Below the pieces are notes generated by a model that was given only the letters and a program-made list of their open reading frames with translations, was not told the DNA's origin and ran no database searches. 64,000 bases of DNA from Tomocerus qinae (lineage: Eukaryota > Arthropoda > Collembola > Entomobryomorpha > Tomoceridae): assembly GCA_020055645.1 (NCBI GenBank), contig CM034546.1, positions 71,734,001 to 71,798,000 of the forward strand, written 5' to 3'. Both the position numbers and the translations under genes were made by a program. This document shows, one piece after another, positions 11,493-22,873 of the stretch (within the stretch, counting starts at the first letter, position 1; each line of letters starts with the position of its first letter).

Positions 11493-12102
11493 ATGAAGGG
11501 GTACAATCAACTGTTCACTATATTATAATATATTTCCTTTATCCGTTCCGATTATTTGGACACAAAAATAAATTAAAATAATCGGATGTATTTTGCACTT
11601 TGAAATGATATAAATTGGTGATATGCTAGTCTCCATAAATATATCGGCAATACTCTTAGTGTGCATTCTAATTCGCATTTTAATAGTCATGTCATTTTAT
11701 ATGTTTCCTACTTATTTGCTTAACCGACTTCTATTTTAACATTTTAATAACAATAAACGAACATTATAAGAAGAAATGAATTTAATATGATATTTCAAAC
11801 AGAAAACTGTCTGTGAGTTTTTGGATACTTGTTGTCTTAATCTTGGCTACTGTACAAGGACAATATTATTACGATGATGACTACTACGGTCATTTCCAGG
11901 TCAGAGGGGTTCGGTAAGTTTTATGTTTTATGCAACAATTATATTCTTCTGAAAGATCAAAAATTAACCCATTAATTATTAATATTTTCATAGACCAGAC
12001 AAATGCAGTAAGCCAGGACATGTTTGCTTTTCTCAAATGCCAACCAGTTGCTTAAAACCAGGAAAAGCTTGCAAAGTAAAATGCGAGTGTACTGGAATAT
12101 GA
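11493..12102 (+). CDS. small secreted cysteine-rich peptide, family not recognised
   Basis: Exons 11493-11500, 11803-11913 and 11994-12102 give 75 residues. The second exon alone has no start codon; it opens in frame as KLSVSFWILVVLILATVQG, a signal-peptide core. The 8-nt exon ATGAAGGG, followed by GTACAA, supplies Met-Lys-Gly in the right phase. The mature part starts QYYYDDDYYGH and ends in a six-cysteine module C-x7-C-x7-C-x6-C-x3-C-x-C. It could be an antimicrobial, inhibitor-like or venom-like peptide, but I do not recognise the pattern and assign no function. AATAAA at 12356-12361 may be its polyadenylation signal. Exons 2 and 3 are well supported; the microexon is a proposal. Confidence 0.65.
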
Positions 12103-12474
12103 GCTCAATCGTAAGTAAAGATAAATTAATAGTTGTTTCAATTTAAAATTGGATCCTTTAAATAATACAATAATAATGTTGGCTCAGGAGAGTTTGAGAG
12201 TCCGAAGAATCTTTGTTTTCGGATTCTTGGAAGGAATGTATCATATTATATTGTCAAGCTTACTAACACTTTAAGATTTGTTACTTTTTAATAAGAGACA
12301 GTTAAAATTTACATTTCCACCAATTGCAACAAAATGTAATTTTACAATTTTAGATAATAAAAACAAAAATGCTGAATCCAAGCTTCTTTTTCAGTTGTTT
12401 GTGCGACATTTAGTTTATAATTTAGCCACTGACTAAACGTTAATTGAAAATTTATATACATATATTGGACGTAT

Positions 12475-12625
12475 TTTTAGGTTGTTTTAAGGTGCTTAAA
12501 AGCACCCCCTAAATTTTCCAAAAATATTTTCCCAAAATTTAATAATAAGTATTTTATAGGTAAAATCCTTGTCACGAAGTTCAAGCACCCTCTAAATTTA
12601 TCTTCTGGATACACCCCTGATATAC
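12475..12625. mobile_element. remnant of a GGGGGTGC..GCACCCCC element, unit 1
   Basis: AGGTGCTTAAAAGCACCCCCTAAATTT and, further on, CACCCTCTAAATTT...GGATACACCCCTGA match the subterminal style of the element at 2861-4048. The same remnant sits at the equivalent place in duplication unit 2, so the insertion predates the duplication. Confidence 0.6.
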
Positions 12626-13143
12626 AGACCAAACACAAACTATATAGGCCAAACAGGACTGTAAAGCCCAAAAGAGATAATATAATTAGAAATTGATGAT
12701 ATTAGACAATAAAAGGCTAATAAGAGACCATTAAAATCGACGTCAATCGTTAATCTCCAAATATACTTAAATATCGTTATATTTCAGCGCGGAATTATTG
12801 TTTCAAACCCATGAAAAAAGGGGTGGGGCTAACATTTCAAATAGGTATTGTAACTATCTATATTCGATCGAAAAAAGTTAGCATATTTTGTTGAAAGTGA
12901 GTCAAAAATGGAATTTTTTGCTATTTGAAAACTGGGTTGGTGATGTAACCTGCGCTAGGTTAGGATTTGGATTTGGCTCTAAACTCTAAATGTAGTAGTA
13001 GTCGGTGGTAGTTGAATGCTGTCATCCTTCAAACTTCCTTTCAACTCACCAACAACGACGAACCGGGACAACAACTGACATCTGAAGTTTCCATTCACGT
13101 TTCCAAATATTTTGGTCTGAATAATAAACCAAAAAATATTAAT

Positions 13144-14955
13144 ATGTCTAATCCTGTCAAACTGGATACTTTTAACTGTCGGGCTGTTACTGATGTAAGT
13201 TATAAGTTGTAGGTATATTGATATATTTCGTTTTTCTTGAGGATTTATTTTATTTGTCATATCTTCATAAGGTCGTAGATTTGTGCACCTTCAGCTGGGA
13301 AGTCAAACATTTTCGACAGCTCCTTAGAGATGAGAAAATTAAAAAGGGGTTGAAGTCTCCTTCTTTCACCAGCCGCAGCAAAAATGCTGATAATCTTGAA
13401 TGGTAACGTGTTCATATTCCTGCTACCGATAATAACAATTCTAATTAAAAATTGTTGATTATATACTAAATATAACAATTCAATGTACACAGGCAACTGA
13501 AAATTCAATGGAATAGAAACAAGAAGTGGTTTAAACCAAATACAACCAGATATCTTACAGTATTCTTGATCTTGGTAGATGGAGTAAACTCTTTAAAATT
13601 TATGGTTCAGTTCAATATACCACACGCCAGTAAGCTTTGGGATTGGGAGAGTGGCAAAAGTGGTAAGGTTATTTGCTCTATTTTTATGAACTATCAACTA
13701 TGTAATATTATGTACAGCTGTATAAGTAGTTTGAAAAACCATATCGTCGCACTGACACTACAATGTGGCAATCCATTCCGTCAAGAAGTCTACAATATGA
13801 CACACTGATAATCAATTGGTATGCTACATTGTAGACTTCTTGACGAAATGGCTTGTCACATTCTAATGTTAGTTTGACGATATTGTGATGACTATCTGTA
13901 GATATTAATTTCATTCAACATATTATATAATTAATCCATTTGATTTTCAGCAATCCTCAATAAAGAAGTAAAATTCATTCCAGGTGAAGGATGGGGTTTT
14001 CCAAAATTCATAAAGATTGAAGATCTTCTTGATCCAAAACAAGGGCTTTTGGAAGACGATACCCTAAAACTTCGGTGTCGCATAAAAGTGAGAAAGAATA
14101 ACGTGTATGAAACGGGTGTTCCAAAATCTCCAACAGAAGGAAAAATGATCACCCAAAAGAACAATCTGAAATCCGACTTCTCTAACTTATTCAATTCTCC
14201 AAACTTTACGGATGTATCTATCCAAACCAAAACATCAATGCTGAAGGCACATAAAGCAGTGCTATCTTGTAATTAAATCAGAATTTTAATACTATTTTCT
14301 GATAGTAAGTATCTTTGTGTTACAATCTCAAAAATTGTCTATTACAGGTCGCAGTCCGGTTTTCTCAGCGATGTTTCATAGCGGAATGTCCGAAGCAATT
14401 AACAACCAGGTGGATATAACTGATTTTGAAAATGAAATCGTGGAAGAAATGTTAAAATACATTTATTGGTACAGATAATATTCGTTTCCAGTCATAATTA
14501 GTGTTTTTCATTTTGTTATTTAAAGAAGCTTAATAAAAATTTAATGCCGTAAAATCTTATGCCTTTATAGTGGCGAAGTCTCTCTGGAGAGTCTTAAAAA
14601 GAATTGTGTGGATCTCTTTGGGATTGCTGAGAAGTATGACATTAAAGGATTGAAAGAAGAAGCTGAAGAAATTATTGGTACGACCCTGACGGTCGAAAAC
14701 GTTTCACATTCTTTAATCCTGGCAGACATGAATTCTTCGCCGTCATTAAAATCTGAAGCCATGAAGTTCATTAACATGTAAAGTGGTTTTTATACAGTTT
14801 TTCTGGTACTACTAATTATTGTTAAAATATTGTCACTATGAAATTGTTTGAAACTTTGATGCAGGAACAAAGAGGCAGTAATGAAGACTGAGGGGTTTCA
14901 AAAAATTTGGAACTACAATCCAGGTTTAATTAAGGAGCTTTATCAGTCACCGTAA
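13144..14955 (+). CDS. MATH-BTB (TD and POZ domain / speckle-type POZ-like) protein, gene 1
   Basis: Seven exons: 13144-13194, 13272-13402, 13493-13662, 13951-14268, 14348-14468, 14571-14777, 14865-14955. Phases join cleanly to 362 residues with no stop. Residues ~18-170 form a MATH/TRAF-like region (CTFSWEVKHFRQLL...WNRNKKWF...DDTLKLRCRIKV). Residues ~195-300 form the BTB/POZ domain (NSPNFTDVSIQ...KAHKAVLSCRSPVFSAMFHSGMSE...DFENEIVEEMLKYIYCGEV). A BACK-like tail ends YNPGLIKELYQSP. Family members are substrate adaptors for Cullin-3 ubiquitin ligases: MATH binds substrate, BTB dimerises and binds Cul3. Compared with canonical speckle-type POZ proteins the MATH part is divergent, so the substrate is unknown. 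AATAAA lies at 15063-15068. Confidence 0.88.
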
Positions 14956-14963
14956 AGAGGGTG
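14348..14963. repeat. homogenised (gene-converted) tract between MATH-BTB genes 1 and 2, copy 1
   Basis: From exon 5 through the stop codon, introns included, this stretch matches 18039-18654 with only two substitutions that I see (14490 region C/T, 14550 region G/A). Exons 1-4, intron 4 and the sequence past GAGGGTGTAA differ freely. The sharp edges suggest recent gene conversion rather than uniform age. Confidence 0.8.
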
Positions 14964-15448
14964 TAAGACAACCCAGTTAAGGCACATAATAATATATAGA
15001 TACTACAAGAGATTTGAATTTATATGTTGTAAGTACTGTTATAATCTTCTATTAGCAATCAAAATAAACAATGTTTTGCTAATTATTTAATTTATTTGTT
15101 ACCGCATTTTCCCTTTGAATAATTCAGTTTTCATTTCAATGTGTGATATTTTTTGTGTAGTTGTAATATTATTGTACATGTTTATGTGCACATTTCATAA
15201 TAACTAAAGATAGGAAAACAAATACTTGAATATTATTGGTGAAATAGCAGAAAAGGAAATCCATTGGTATGTGAAACGACACAAAATGTGTAATCCCCTA
15301 GACAAACTACATTCCATCATATCCGTAATCTCTTATATCAAAACCCCCTCCCCAATGTGTAACGCAAGTGCTGACTGTAACACTTTTTGGGTACCTCCAC
15401 CCCCAACAACTGCACATGTAATATATGCAGGTTCCTTATAACTATTAT
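14956..15448. other. 3' flank of MATH-BTB gene 1
   Basis: Contains the polyadenylation signal at 15063 and sequence shared with unit 2. The 71-residue frame 15226-15441 is not supported by the corresponding position in unit 2. Confidence 0.6.
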
Positions 15449-15657
15449 CTAAGCTAAATACTTTAAGCTTTGCTACTTTTTAATAAAATACTGAAAATGT
15501 ACATTTCCTCAAATTGCAATAAAGTATTATTTTACAATTTTAAATAATAGAAGGCAATAAAAGTGCTGAATCTAAGCTTGTTCAGTTGTTTTTGCAACAG
15601 TTAATTCAGAATTTAGACACTGATTAAATATTAATTGAAAATTCATACACACACGTA

Positions 15658-15805
15658 TTCAGGGGGGTGCGATTGTGCTTAAGCACCGCCTAAATTTTTC
15701 AAAAACACAGATATTTTCTCAGAATTAAAAAATATTTTTATAGGTAAGAGAATTGTTGTCACAAGTTCAAGCACCCCCTAAATTTGTGTTTTGGATACAC
15801 CCTAG
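15658..15805. mobile_element. remnant of a GGGGGTGC..GCACCCCC element, unit 2
   Basis: Starts TTCAGGGGGGTGCGATTGTGCTTAAGCACC and ends CACCCCCTAAATTTGTGTTTTGGATACACC. It is orthologous in position to the remnant at 12475-12625. Confidence 0.6.
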
Positions 15806-16352
15806 GCCAAACAAAAACTAATTTATAAACAAAAGCCCAATACAATAGAGATAATGTAATTAGAGATTGATGATATTGGACAATAAAAGACTAATAAGAG
15901 ACTATAGACACCATTAAAATTGACGTCCATCGTTAATCTCTATCTATACAGATCATTAACCGCTTTCCATTAGAGTTAGGGATGCAATATTAGTGTACAA
16001 TTGTCATTTTGCATGACAATTTCCATTATTGAAAATGTAAAGCCATTATACTATTATAAACAAAGTAGACAATCGTAAATAATGGGGTTGTAATCCCATC
16101 GTATTATTTACTTTCGTCTCGGTAGTGGTTACTAAACCACTACCGATTGTTGAAAGAAGGAGGACGTGAAAAAATGTCACCTAACTATCGGTATTTGTCC
16201 CGTCTGTTTACGGTCATTCATCGTTTCTTAAATTTCCCGCTCAATCAAAAAATGTTATCCCGGTTCATAAAACTCAAGTTTTCTTTTTTGGTCATTTTAG
16301 CAAGAATTTCAACCGGCCGCGGCCGGCTAGTTCTTTTGCATTAGGTCACCGA

Positions 16353-16635
16353 CAGTGTTCGGTGACCAGCCGGCTGTTTAGTTAAAATGGCTGGCTAAAA
16401 TGGCAGGCCGGCTGGTTGAAATTCTTTGTTAGCCAGTGGCTAAAATGGCTGAAATGGCCAATAATAGTCAAACAGGGTTATATGAACTGAGAAAATCATC
16501 CTTGATTTGCCGGTAAATTTAAAAAATCACGATTTTGTCCATTTTGGCCACTAGCCATTTCAGCCACTTCAGCCGGCTGGCTGGTCAAAATCATTTTTAA
16601 CCGGTTAAAATGGAACATTGGTCACCGAACACTTG
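16353..16635. mobile_element. 283-bp MITE-like element rich in GGCTAAAATGG repeats
   Basis: The left end CAGTGTTCGGTGACCAGCC pairs with the right end TTGGTCACCGAACACTTG. The interior is a patchwork of GGCCGGCTGG, GCTAAAATGG and their complements. CAGTG termini suit hAT-type MITEs, but I could not find a matching 8-bp target duplication. It is absent from duplication unit 1, so it inserted after the duplication. Confidence 0.65.
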
Positions 16636-16828
16636 GGTTGGTGTAACCTGCGATAGGTTAGATTTTGGATTTGGCTCTAAATTAGAAGTATAGTGATCAT
16701 AGTCGTTTTGTTGTTTGTGAAATGATTGATTCGTACTAACTTCTCTCTTCCACTCGACTCCTGATCACCGACCATCACCGGGACAAGCAAAAATTTTGGT
16801 GTGAATAATAAACCCAAAAAATACTAAT

Positions 16829-18646
16829 ATGCCTAATCCTGTCAAACTGGAGACTTTAAATTGTCGGGCTGTTAATGATGTAAGTTGTAATTTGTAGGTA
16901 TATTGATATATTTCATTTTTCTGGATGATTTATGTTATTTGTCATAATATACTATAATATACTATGATTTATGGGATGGTATGCATCTAATTAATCAGCT
17001 TTCAGCAAAAATTTGTAATGACGTGAATTGAGAATCGTCGTTGGCTGCGTTTAATTAATTAATTTTGATTGACTTCATAAGGTCGTAGATGTGTGCACCT
17101 TCAGCTGGGAAGTCAAACATTTTCAACAGCTCCTTAGAAATAAGGATATTAAAACGGTTCTGTGGTCTCCTCCTTTCACCAACGAAACCGAAAATGCCAA
17201 TAATACTGAATGGTAATTTTTGCAAGAAATTGACGCGTTCATATTCCTGTTACCGATAATACCAATTCAAAGTAAAACATAATCTATTATTGATTGTATT
17301 GTTATGTTATATCATATAACAATTCAATGTACACAGGAAACTGCAAATTCAATGGAATAGAAACAAGAAGAAGTGGTATAAACAAAATCCAACGAGATAT
17401 CTTTCGGTATTCTTGTACTTGGTAAAGGGAGTAAATTCTTCAAAATTTTTGATTCAGTTCAAAACACCGCACGCCACAAAGCTTTGGGAGGGTGGTAGAA
17501 GTCGTAAGTTTTCTTTTAATTGCTTTATTTTTATGAACTACATAATATACAGCTACCTAAGTGTTACGATATGGTGATGACCATCTGAGGATATTAATTT
17601 CATTCAACATACATATTAATTAATTAATTTGATTTTCAGAAACCACTACAGAATTTCAATTCACTGCAGGTGGGTTGGGATGGGGTTATCCAAAATTCAT
17701 AAAGATTGAAGATCTTATTGATCCAAAAAATGGGCTTTTAAAAGACGATACCCTAAAACTTCGATGTTGCATAAAAGTGAGAAAGAATAACGTGTATAAA
17801 ACGGGTGTTCCGAACTCTCCAACGGAAGGAAAAATCATCACCCAAAAGAACAATCTGAAATCGGACTTTTCTAACTTGTTCAATTCTCCAAACTTTACGG
17901 ATGTTTCCATCCAAACCAAAACATCAATGCTGAAGGCACATAAAGCAGTGCTATCTTGTAATTAAATTCAAAATTTTAATACTATTTTCTAATTATTAAG
18001 TATATTTCTGTTACAATCTCAAAAATTGTCTATTACAGGTCGCAGTCCGGTTTTCTCAGCGATGTTTCATAGCGGAATGTCCGAAGCAATTAACAACCAG
18101 GTGGATATAACTGATTTTGAAAATGAAATCGTGGAAGAAATGTTAAAATACATTTATTGGTACAGATAATATTCGTTTTCAGTCATAATTAGTGTTTTTC
18201 ATTTTGTTATTTAAAGAAGCTTAATAAAAATTTAATGCCATAAAATCTTATGCCTTTATAGTGGCGAAGTCTCTCTGGAGAGTCTTAAAAAGAATTGTGT
18301 GGATCTCTTTGGGATTGCTGAGAAGTATGACATTAAAGGATTGAAAGAAGAAGCTGAAGAAATTATTGGTACGACCCTGACGGTCGAAAACGTTTCACAT
18401 TCTTTAATCCTGGCAGACATGAATTCTTCGCCGTCATTAAAATCTGAAGCCATGAAGTTCATTAACATGTAAAGTGGTTTTTATACAGTTTTTCTGGTAC
18501 TACTAATTATTGTTAAAATATTGTCACTATGAAATTGTTTGAAACTTTGATGCAGGAACAAAGAGGCAGTAATGAAGACTGAGGGGTTTCAAAAAATTTG
18601 GAACTACAATCCAGGTTTAATTAAGGAGCTTTATCAGTCACCGTAA
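16829..18646 (+). CDS. MATH-BTB (TD and POZ domain / speckle-type POZ-like) protein, gene 2
   Basis: Seven exons with the same phases as gene 1: 16829-16879, 17082-17212, 17337-17503, 17640-17957, 18039-18159, 18262-18468, 18556-18646. They give 361 residues with no stop. It starts MPNPVKLETLNCRAVND. The MATH part is one residue shorter than gene 1 overall, with many substitutions (for example TKLWEGGRS for SKLWDWESGKS). BTB plus C-terminal region are identical in sequence to gene 1 from exon 5 on. AATAAA lies at 18754-18759. It is likely a Cul3 substrate adaptor. The divergence of MATH next to an identical BTB suggests substrate range, not ligase binding, is what varies between the two; that is inference. 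Confidence 0.88.
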
Positions 18647-19025
18647 AGAGGGTGTAAACTAATATAATCCAATTATGGGCACCTATAGTTACTACTACAA
18701 AGATTTGAATTTATATGTTGTAAGTGCTGTTATAATCTCCTATTAGTAATCAAAATAAATAAATTAATGTTTTGTTAATTTTAAATTATTTATTCCTACA
18801 TTATTCCTTTGAATCATTCAGTTTTCATTTCAATGTTCGATATGTTTTGTGTAACAGCAATATTATTGTACATGATTATGTGTACATTTCGTAAAAAGAG
18901 ATAAGAAAGCTAATAATTTAATATTATTGGTGAAATAGCAGAAGAAATTCGAGTGGTATGTGAAATGACACAAAATGTGTAACCCACTAGACACACTACA
19001 TACCATCATAATATTATCCGTAGTA

Positions 19026-20464
19026 TTAAAATGAATGAGTAGAACACATTATTTTGTGTTGTTAAAAAGGGGAAAGCAAATAGAACTGATTTAAAAAAAT
19101 TATCTCTACCTTTTTTATGAAAAAGATAAAAGGAAAAGAAATCCTTTTTCATTTCCTGTGTTGTTGTTTGGACTACTAACCCATAGCGTAATTTTTCTTG
19201 TAATATGCATTTTGCTCTTACGATTGCCCTACCAAGACATACATACATAGATATATTATGTAGGTTTTATTGGTTTATCAAGTCTAAGATAGTAATATAG
19301 ACGTTATTATATGGAGATTCAATTGGCGGTATAGGTTTGCATTTATAGCTATAATTATATGAAATCCAATAAACCCAAAAACCCGGAGTCAGAGAGTTTT
19401 TCCCCTAAAAACCGGACTTTTCAATACCTTGGTCAATACACAATAAGTATTACCATAAATAAAAACTCTTTTTGCCACTTTCAGTAAAATGAACGACCTA
19501 AATCGAACAGACAATGAAATAAAAATTTTGACTGCCAAAAAATATAAAAAAGGAATGATTGATAACCAGGATATATATAATAACTTAAATAATGATATTA
19601 TAATATAATATATTTTTACTTAAATCTAGTATGATGCATGAGGTAAAGATTATATCAGGAAACCTGGAATAAATAACTGATAAGGAGTGGCAGATAAAAT
19701 CAGGCTGTTGGGGCTTCAAAACAATCTGGCAATCCCTCGCTCGGGAGTTGACTGTAACTGTAAGTATTGGGGTTGAAATCAGTAATTTCACTGTAAAGTT
19801 TACCTATATTGACAGGAAACAAAGATTATAGAGGAAATGAATGACACAGATGGAAAAATGGTCAGACAGCTGATTAGCATCCGTTTCAGTCCATTTATGC
19901 TCAATAAATAGATGGTTGCATTGAAATTCCATTCATCCTTTTTCATTCATTCATTCTCAATCATAATAGAAAAGTTGTTGAGGTACTCTGGTAGTATTCA
20001 TGCTCATTGATGAAATGTAGAACTACTATTGATGAATGGGTGTCGATTCATATTATGATTCATTATACATTTAATTGCCATTAACTACTAAGCTAATAGA
20101 AAAATTTAATCTCAATGACAGGTTACATATTATTAAAACAAAAATAATTAAATAATAATAATATTGCATTATTATTCATTTTTAAGCAAAATTTTTATGT
20201 AACACCAAAACTGGAGCATGAATACATTTTAAAAGATAATTTTATAAATGTGCCATTATCATTAGTGTAATTTTTAGTAAATGCAATGTTAAATTGCAAG
20301 AGAAAGAGTGTAATCAATGTTTTTGCTTACTACAATTTTGGGTGACATTTATTGTTTTTATGAAGTATCCTGCAGCACAAAATGTATTTAAGGGCTGCAA
20401 GGAAAAGGACATTTAATCAGTTCTAGGAATATTCGACTTGCGTAAACATACTGACACATTTAAA
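19026..20464. other. intergenic, nothing recognised
   Basis: AT-rich, with a CATTCATTCATTC-type simple tract near 19950. The minus-strand frames at 19006-19248 and 19585-19791 lack support. Confidence 0.5.
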
Positions 20465-21483
20465 ATGGAAGGCCTTTCTTATGTGCTACTATTTTTACAG
20501 TTGAATTGGGTTATGATCCATAGGACTGGAGCTGATTTTTGCTCTAATCCTAAGATTGCTGAGACAATTGATGTAAAATGGGTGAGTACGTTTCAAATCT
20601 TTACAAAAACTGATACCAGTTTATACTATTAGTATCTGTCTATGGGCTGTTTTAATTATTTTTAACGCTAGTATTATTATTACAAAATGTTACTTAGTAC
20701 CAATGATTTATTGTGGACATTGTTCCTTTAATATCTGACATTTATAGTCATAATTTATTTATATTTATCCATAATAATATAATTTCAATGTACAAGTTCG
20801 TAAAATTGTTAGTTTTGCATTGTTAACCCTATTTTGAAAAATTATAGCTTCATGAACACCATGCCGAAGGATGGAATATTCAAATTGGCAGCCCTGTAGC
20901 TCGAAAACATACAGCCCAGTTACTTCAAGGGAAAATCATCACGGATGACAAATTTGATTATTCTGATATTTGTGCAAGGGTTTTTATTGATTTTGTGGAT
21001 GGGAAATGCAGTGGACAGTTTACTGGGTTCCGTAATAAAAGGGCAGACTGGTCTTGCCAGCAAGTAGAGCATGAATTTACCTGCGAATATCACAACAACC
21101 CGAATCGGGCTTACTGTAAGTTTTCATAAAGAAATACTATCTTTCAATTGATTAAAATATATTTATTTAACAGAAAATGAACCTTTTTTACTATATAAAA
21201 TGATTTAGGAACAATTTTAAAAATATTGTGACCCTATTCTATACGTTGTTTAAATTTAGCTGATCCTGGAAAAGCGTATGTCAGTTACTTTGACGGGAAA
21301 GATGACCATAAGATAATGGTTGTCGTTTATTGCTATGACAATGGCGAGACAGGATGGCACGCCCAGTCAAGAACCAAGACAATTACTCCTCAGGAGAAAA
21401 AGATAATGATGGACCACATAAAAACCATTGGGTACAATCCAGACGAAGGAGTCACCATGCACACACAGTCTTGTGGGAAATAA
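20465..21483 (+). CDS. lipocalin-like secreted protein (apolipoprotein D type)
   Basis: Exons 20465-20581, 20848-21115 and 21260-21483 (phases 0 and 1) give 202 residues, the usual lipocalin size. The ATG at 20465 starts a signal peptide (MEGLSYVLLFLQLNWVMIHRTGADF); the longer upstream frame begins with TTG and is not needed. After it comes C-x2-P-x7-D, then GW, a loose version of the N-terminal lipocalin G-x-W strand. The C-terminal part has the pattern SRTKTITPQE...IGYNPDEGVTMHTQSC, matching the SR-x-P-x-L-x-x-E...G-x-D...Q-x-x-C tail of ApoD-like proteins. It likely binds a small hydrophobic ligand outside the cell. AATAAA lies at 21624-21629. Family assignment rests on these motifs only. 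Confidence 0.68.
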
Positions 21484-22873
21484 CACATTTCAATTTTCTT
21501 TTCAAACTGGAATGTACTAATTTGCCCCATTATTATTTTCCAGTTGGTCTAAAACCATATCAAAGTTTTCTAATTAAATATTATAACTGTACTGATTCAG
21601 CTTTGGCTAATATGAACTTAAAAAATAAATTGAAAACTTGAAAGCATCGAATTTATATAGAATTTTGTTAAACTGTATTTAGAGGTCAGAGTGGACAAGG
21701 ACATCATAGATAGCCATGCCTCAATATAGCTTTGAAAATTGGTCTTGTTTTAACTCAATACAGTAATAAGGAGGTTGATGAAAATTAGACGACAAGAAAT
21801 AATTATTAACTTTTACACATGCAATTATAATAACAACAATGAGTTGATTAGTAAAATTATATTTTTACAAATTCACCAAAGCATTGCTATTTTTATCTAT
21901 ACCTACTATAGAGGAACACAAAATAATGTAGGATTACCTAGAAGAAAAGTTTATGGCAACTTTATATATTGTTTATTTATTGTATACATAATAGGGATAT
22001 AATTATTTAGTTAGTTTAATATTCTTTATGACCGCTAAATTTTCAAAAGAGTCTATATATACTATACATCGAAAGGAAACCAGAACAAATGTAGCTATCT
22101 AAGTTTTACATAGATAGTTTTACAATTCCTAGAGGTTACTTATACCTACTTAGCAATTATTCCGAAATGGTTATTGCTAAATATTATGACAATTACTTAA
22201 AGTTTTTTCAAACCGAACATTTTGTTAAAAGAAGTAATATAGACAGAAGAAACTAAATCGAAACAAAAAACCAGCATAATGTAATTAAAGTTTACATGCA
22301 ATGGAAAGCTTTGGATTTTTCTTTGGATCGAAAATGGGTAAACATTTTAGTATAATTCGTTGGATAATTGTTTGATGCAAGCCATTCTCATTTGTAATTA
22401 TCACAATTCTTTATATAGGTGGTGTATAGTTTAAAAGTATTATGCATTAATGTTCCTCTATTACTTCAACAGTTGAACTTCTGTTTTTAGAAGAATAATC
22501 TGGCAGTTAAAAATTGCTACCGTAAGCCCTAAATAAAGTCATTCTGTACGAATAACCAAAATATCTAATAACAATATAATAAAGTACAATAATTTGTCAT
22601 TGTTGAAATGAAGTGCTAACTTTCTTACGTCTCTTCTAAACCGTTTCAAATTAATTAATTTCTGTTTACCCCTAATGACGGAGAAGGAAGTATATACTAA
22701 TAGTAAAATAAAATTGCGACTACACCATACATAGATTTAATCAAGCCTAATCTGCATAGTTTTAACGAACTATTAAATCATTATATTATCACTCATCATA
22801 CAATTTCGGAAATCGCAGTAAAGTGAATTCTGAAAATAAATTCTCCTGTCACACATTAATAGTTCGTTGTAAA
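21484..22873. other. intergenic between the lipocalin-like gene and the ionotropic receptor
   Basis: No supported exons. The frame 21775-22002 has no family features. Confidence 0.5.

Larger units (their letters stand above)
12257..15335 (+). repeat. tandem segmental duplication, unit 1 (MATH-BTB gene 1 with flanks)
   Basis: The upstream flank from about 12257, the gene and the downstream flank to about 15335 align in order with 15449-19025. Matching phrases upstream include GCTGAATC(C/T)AAGCTT near 12372 and 15566. Downstream ones include AATATTATTGGTGAAATAGCAG near 15228 and 18920. The flanks have drifted considerably. Confidence 0.85.
15449..19025 (+). repeat. tandem segmental duplication, unit 2 (MATH-BTB gene 2 with flanks)
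   Basis: Counterpart of 12257-15335. It is about 500 bp longer, mainly because of extra sequence at 15960-16640 that includes an inverted-repeat element absent from unit 1. Confidence 0.85.
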
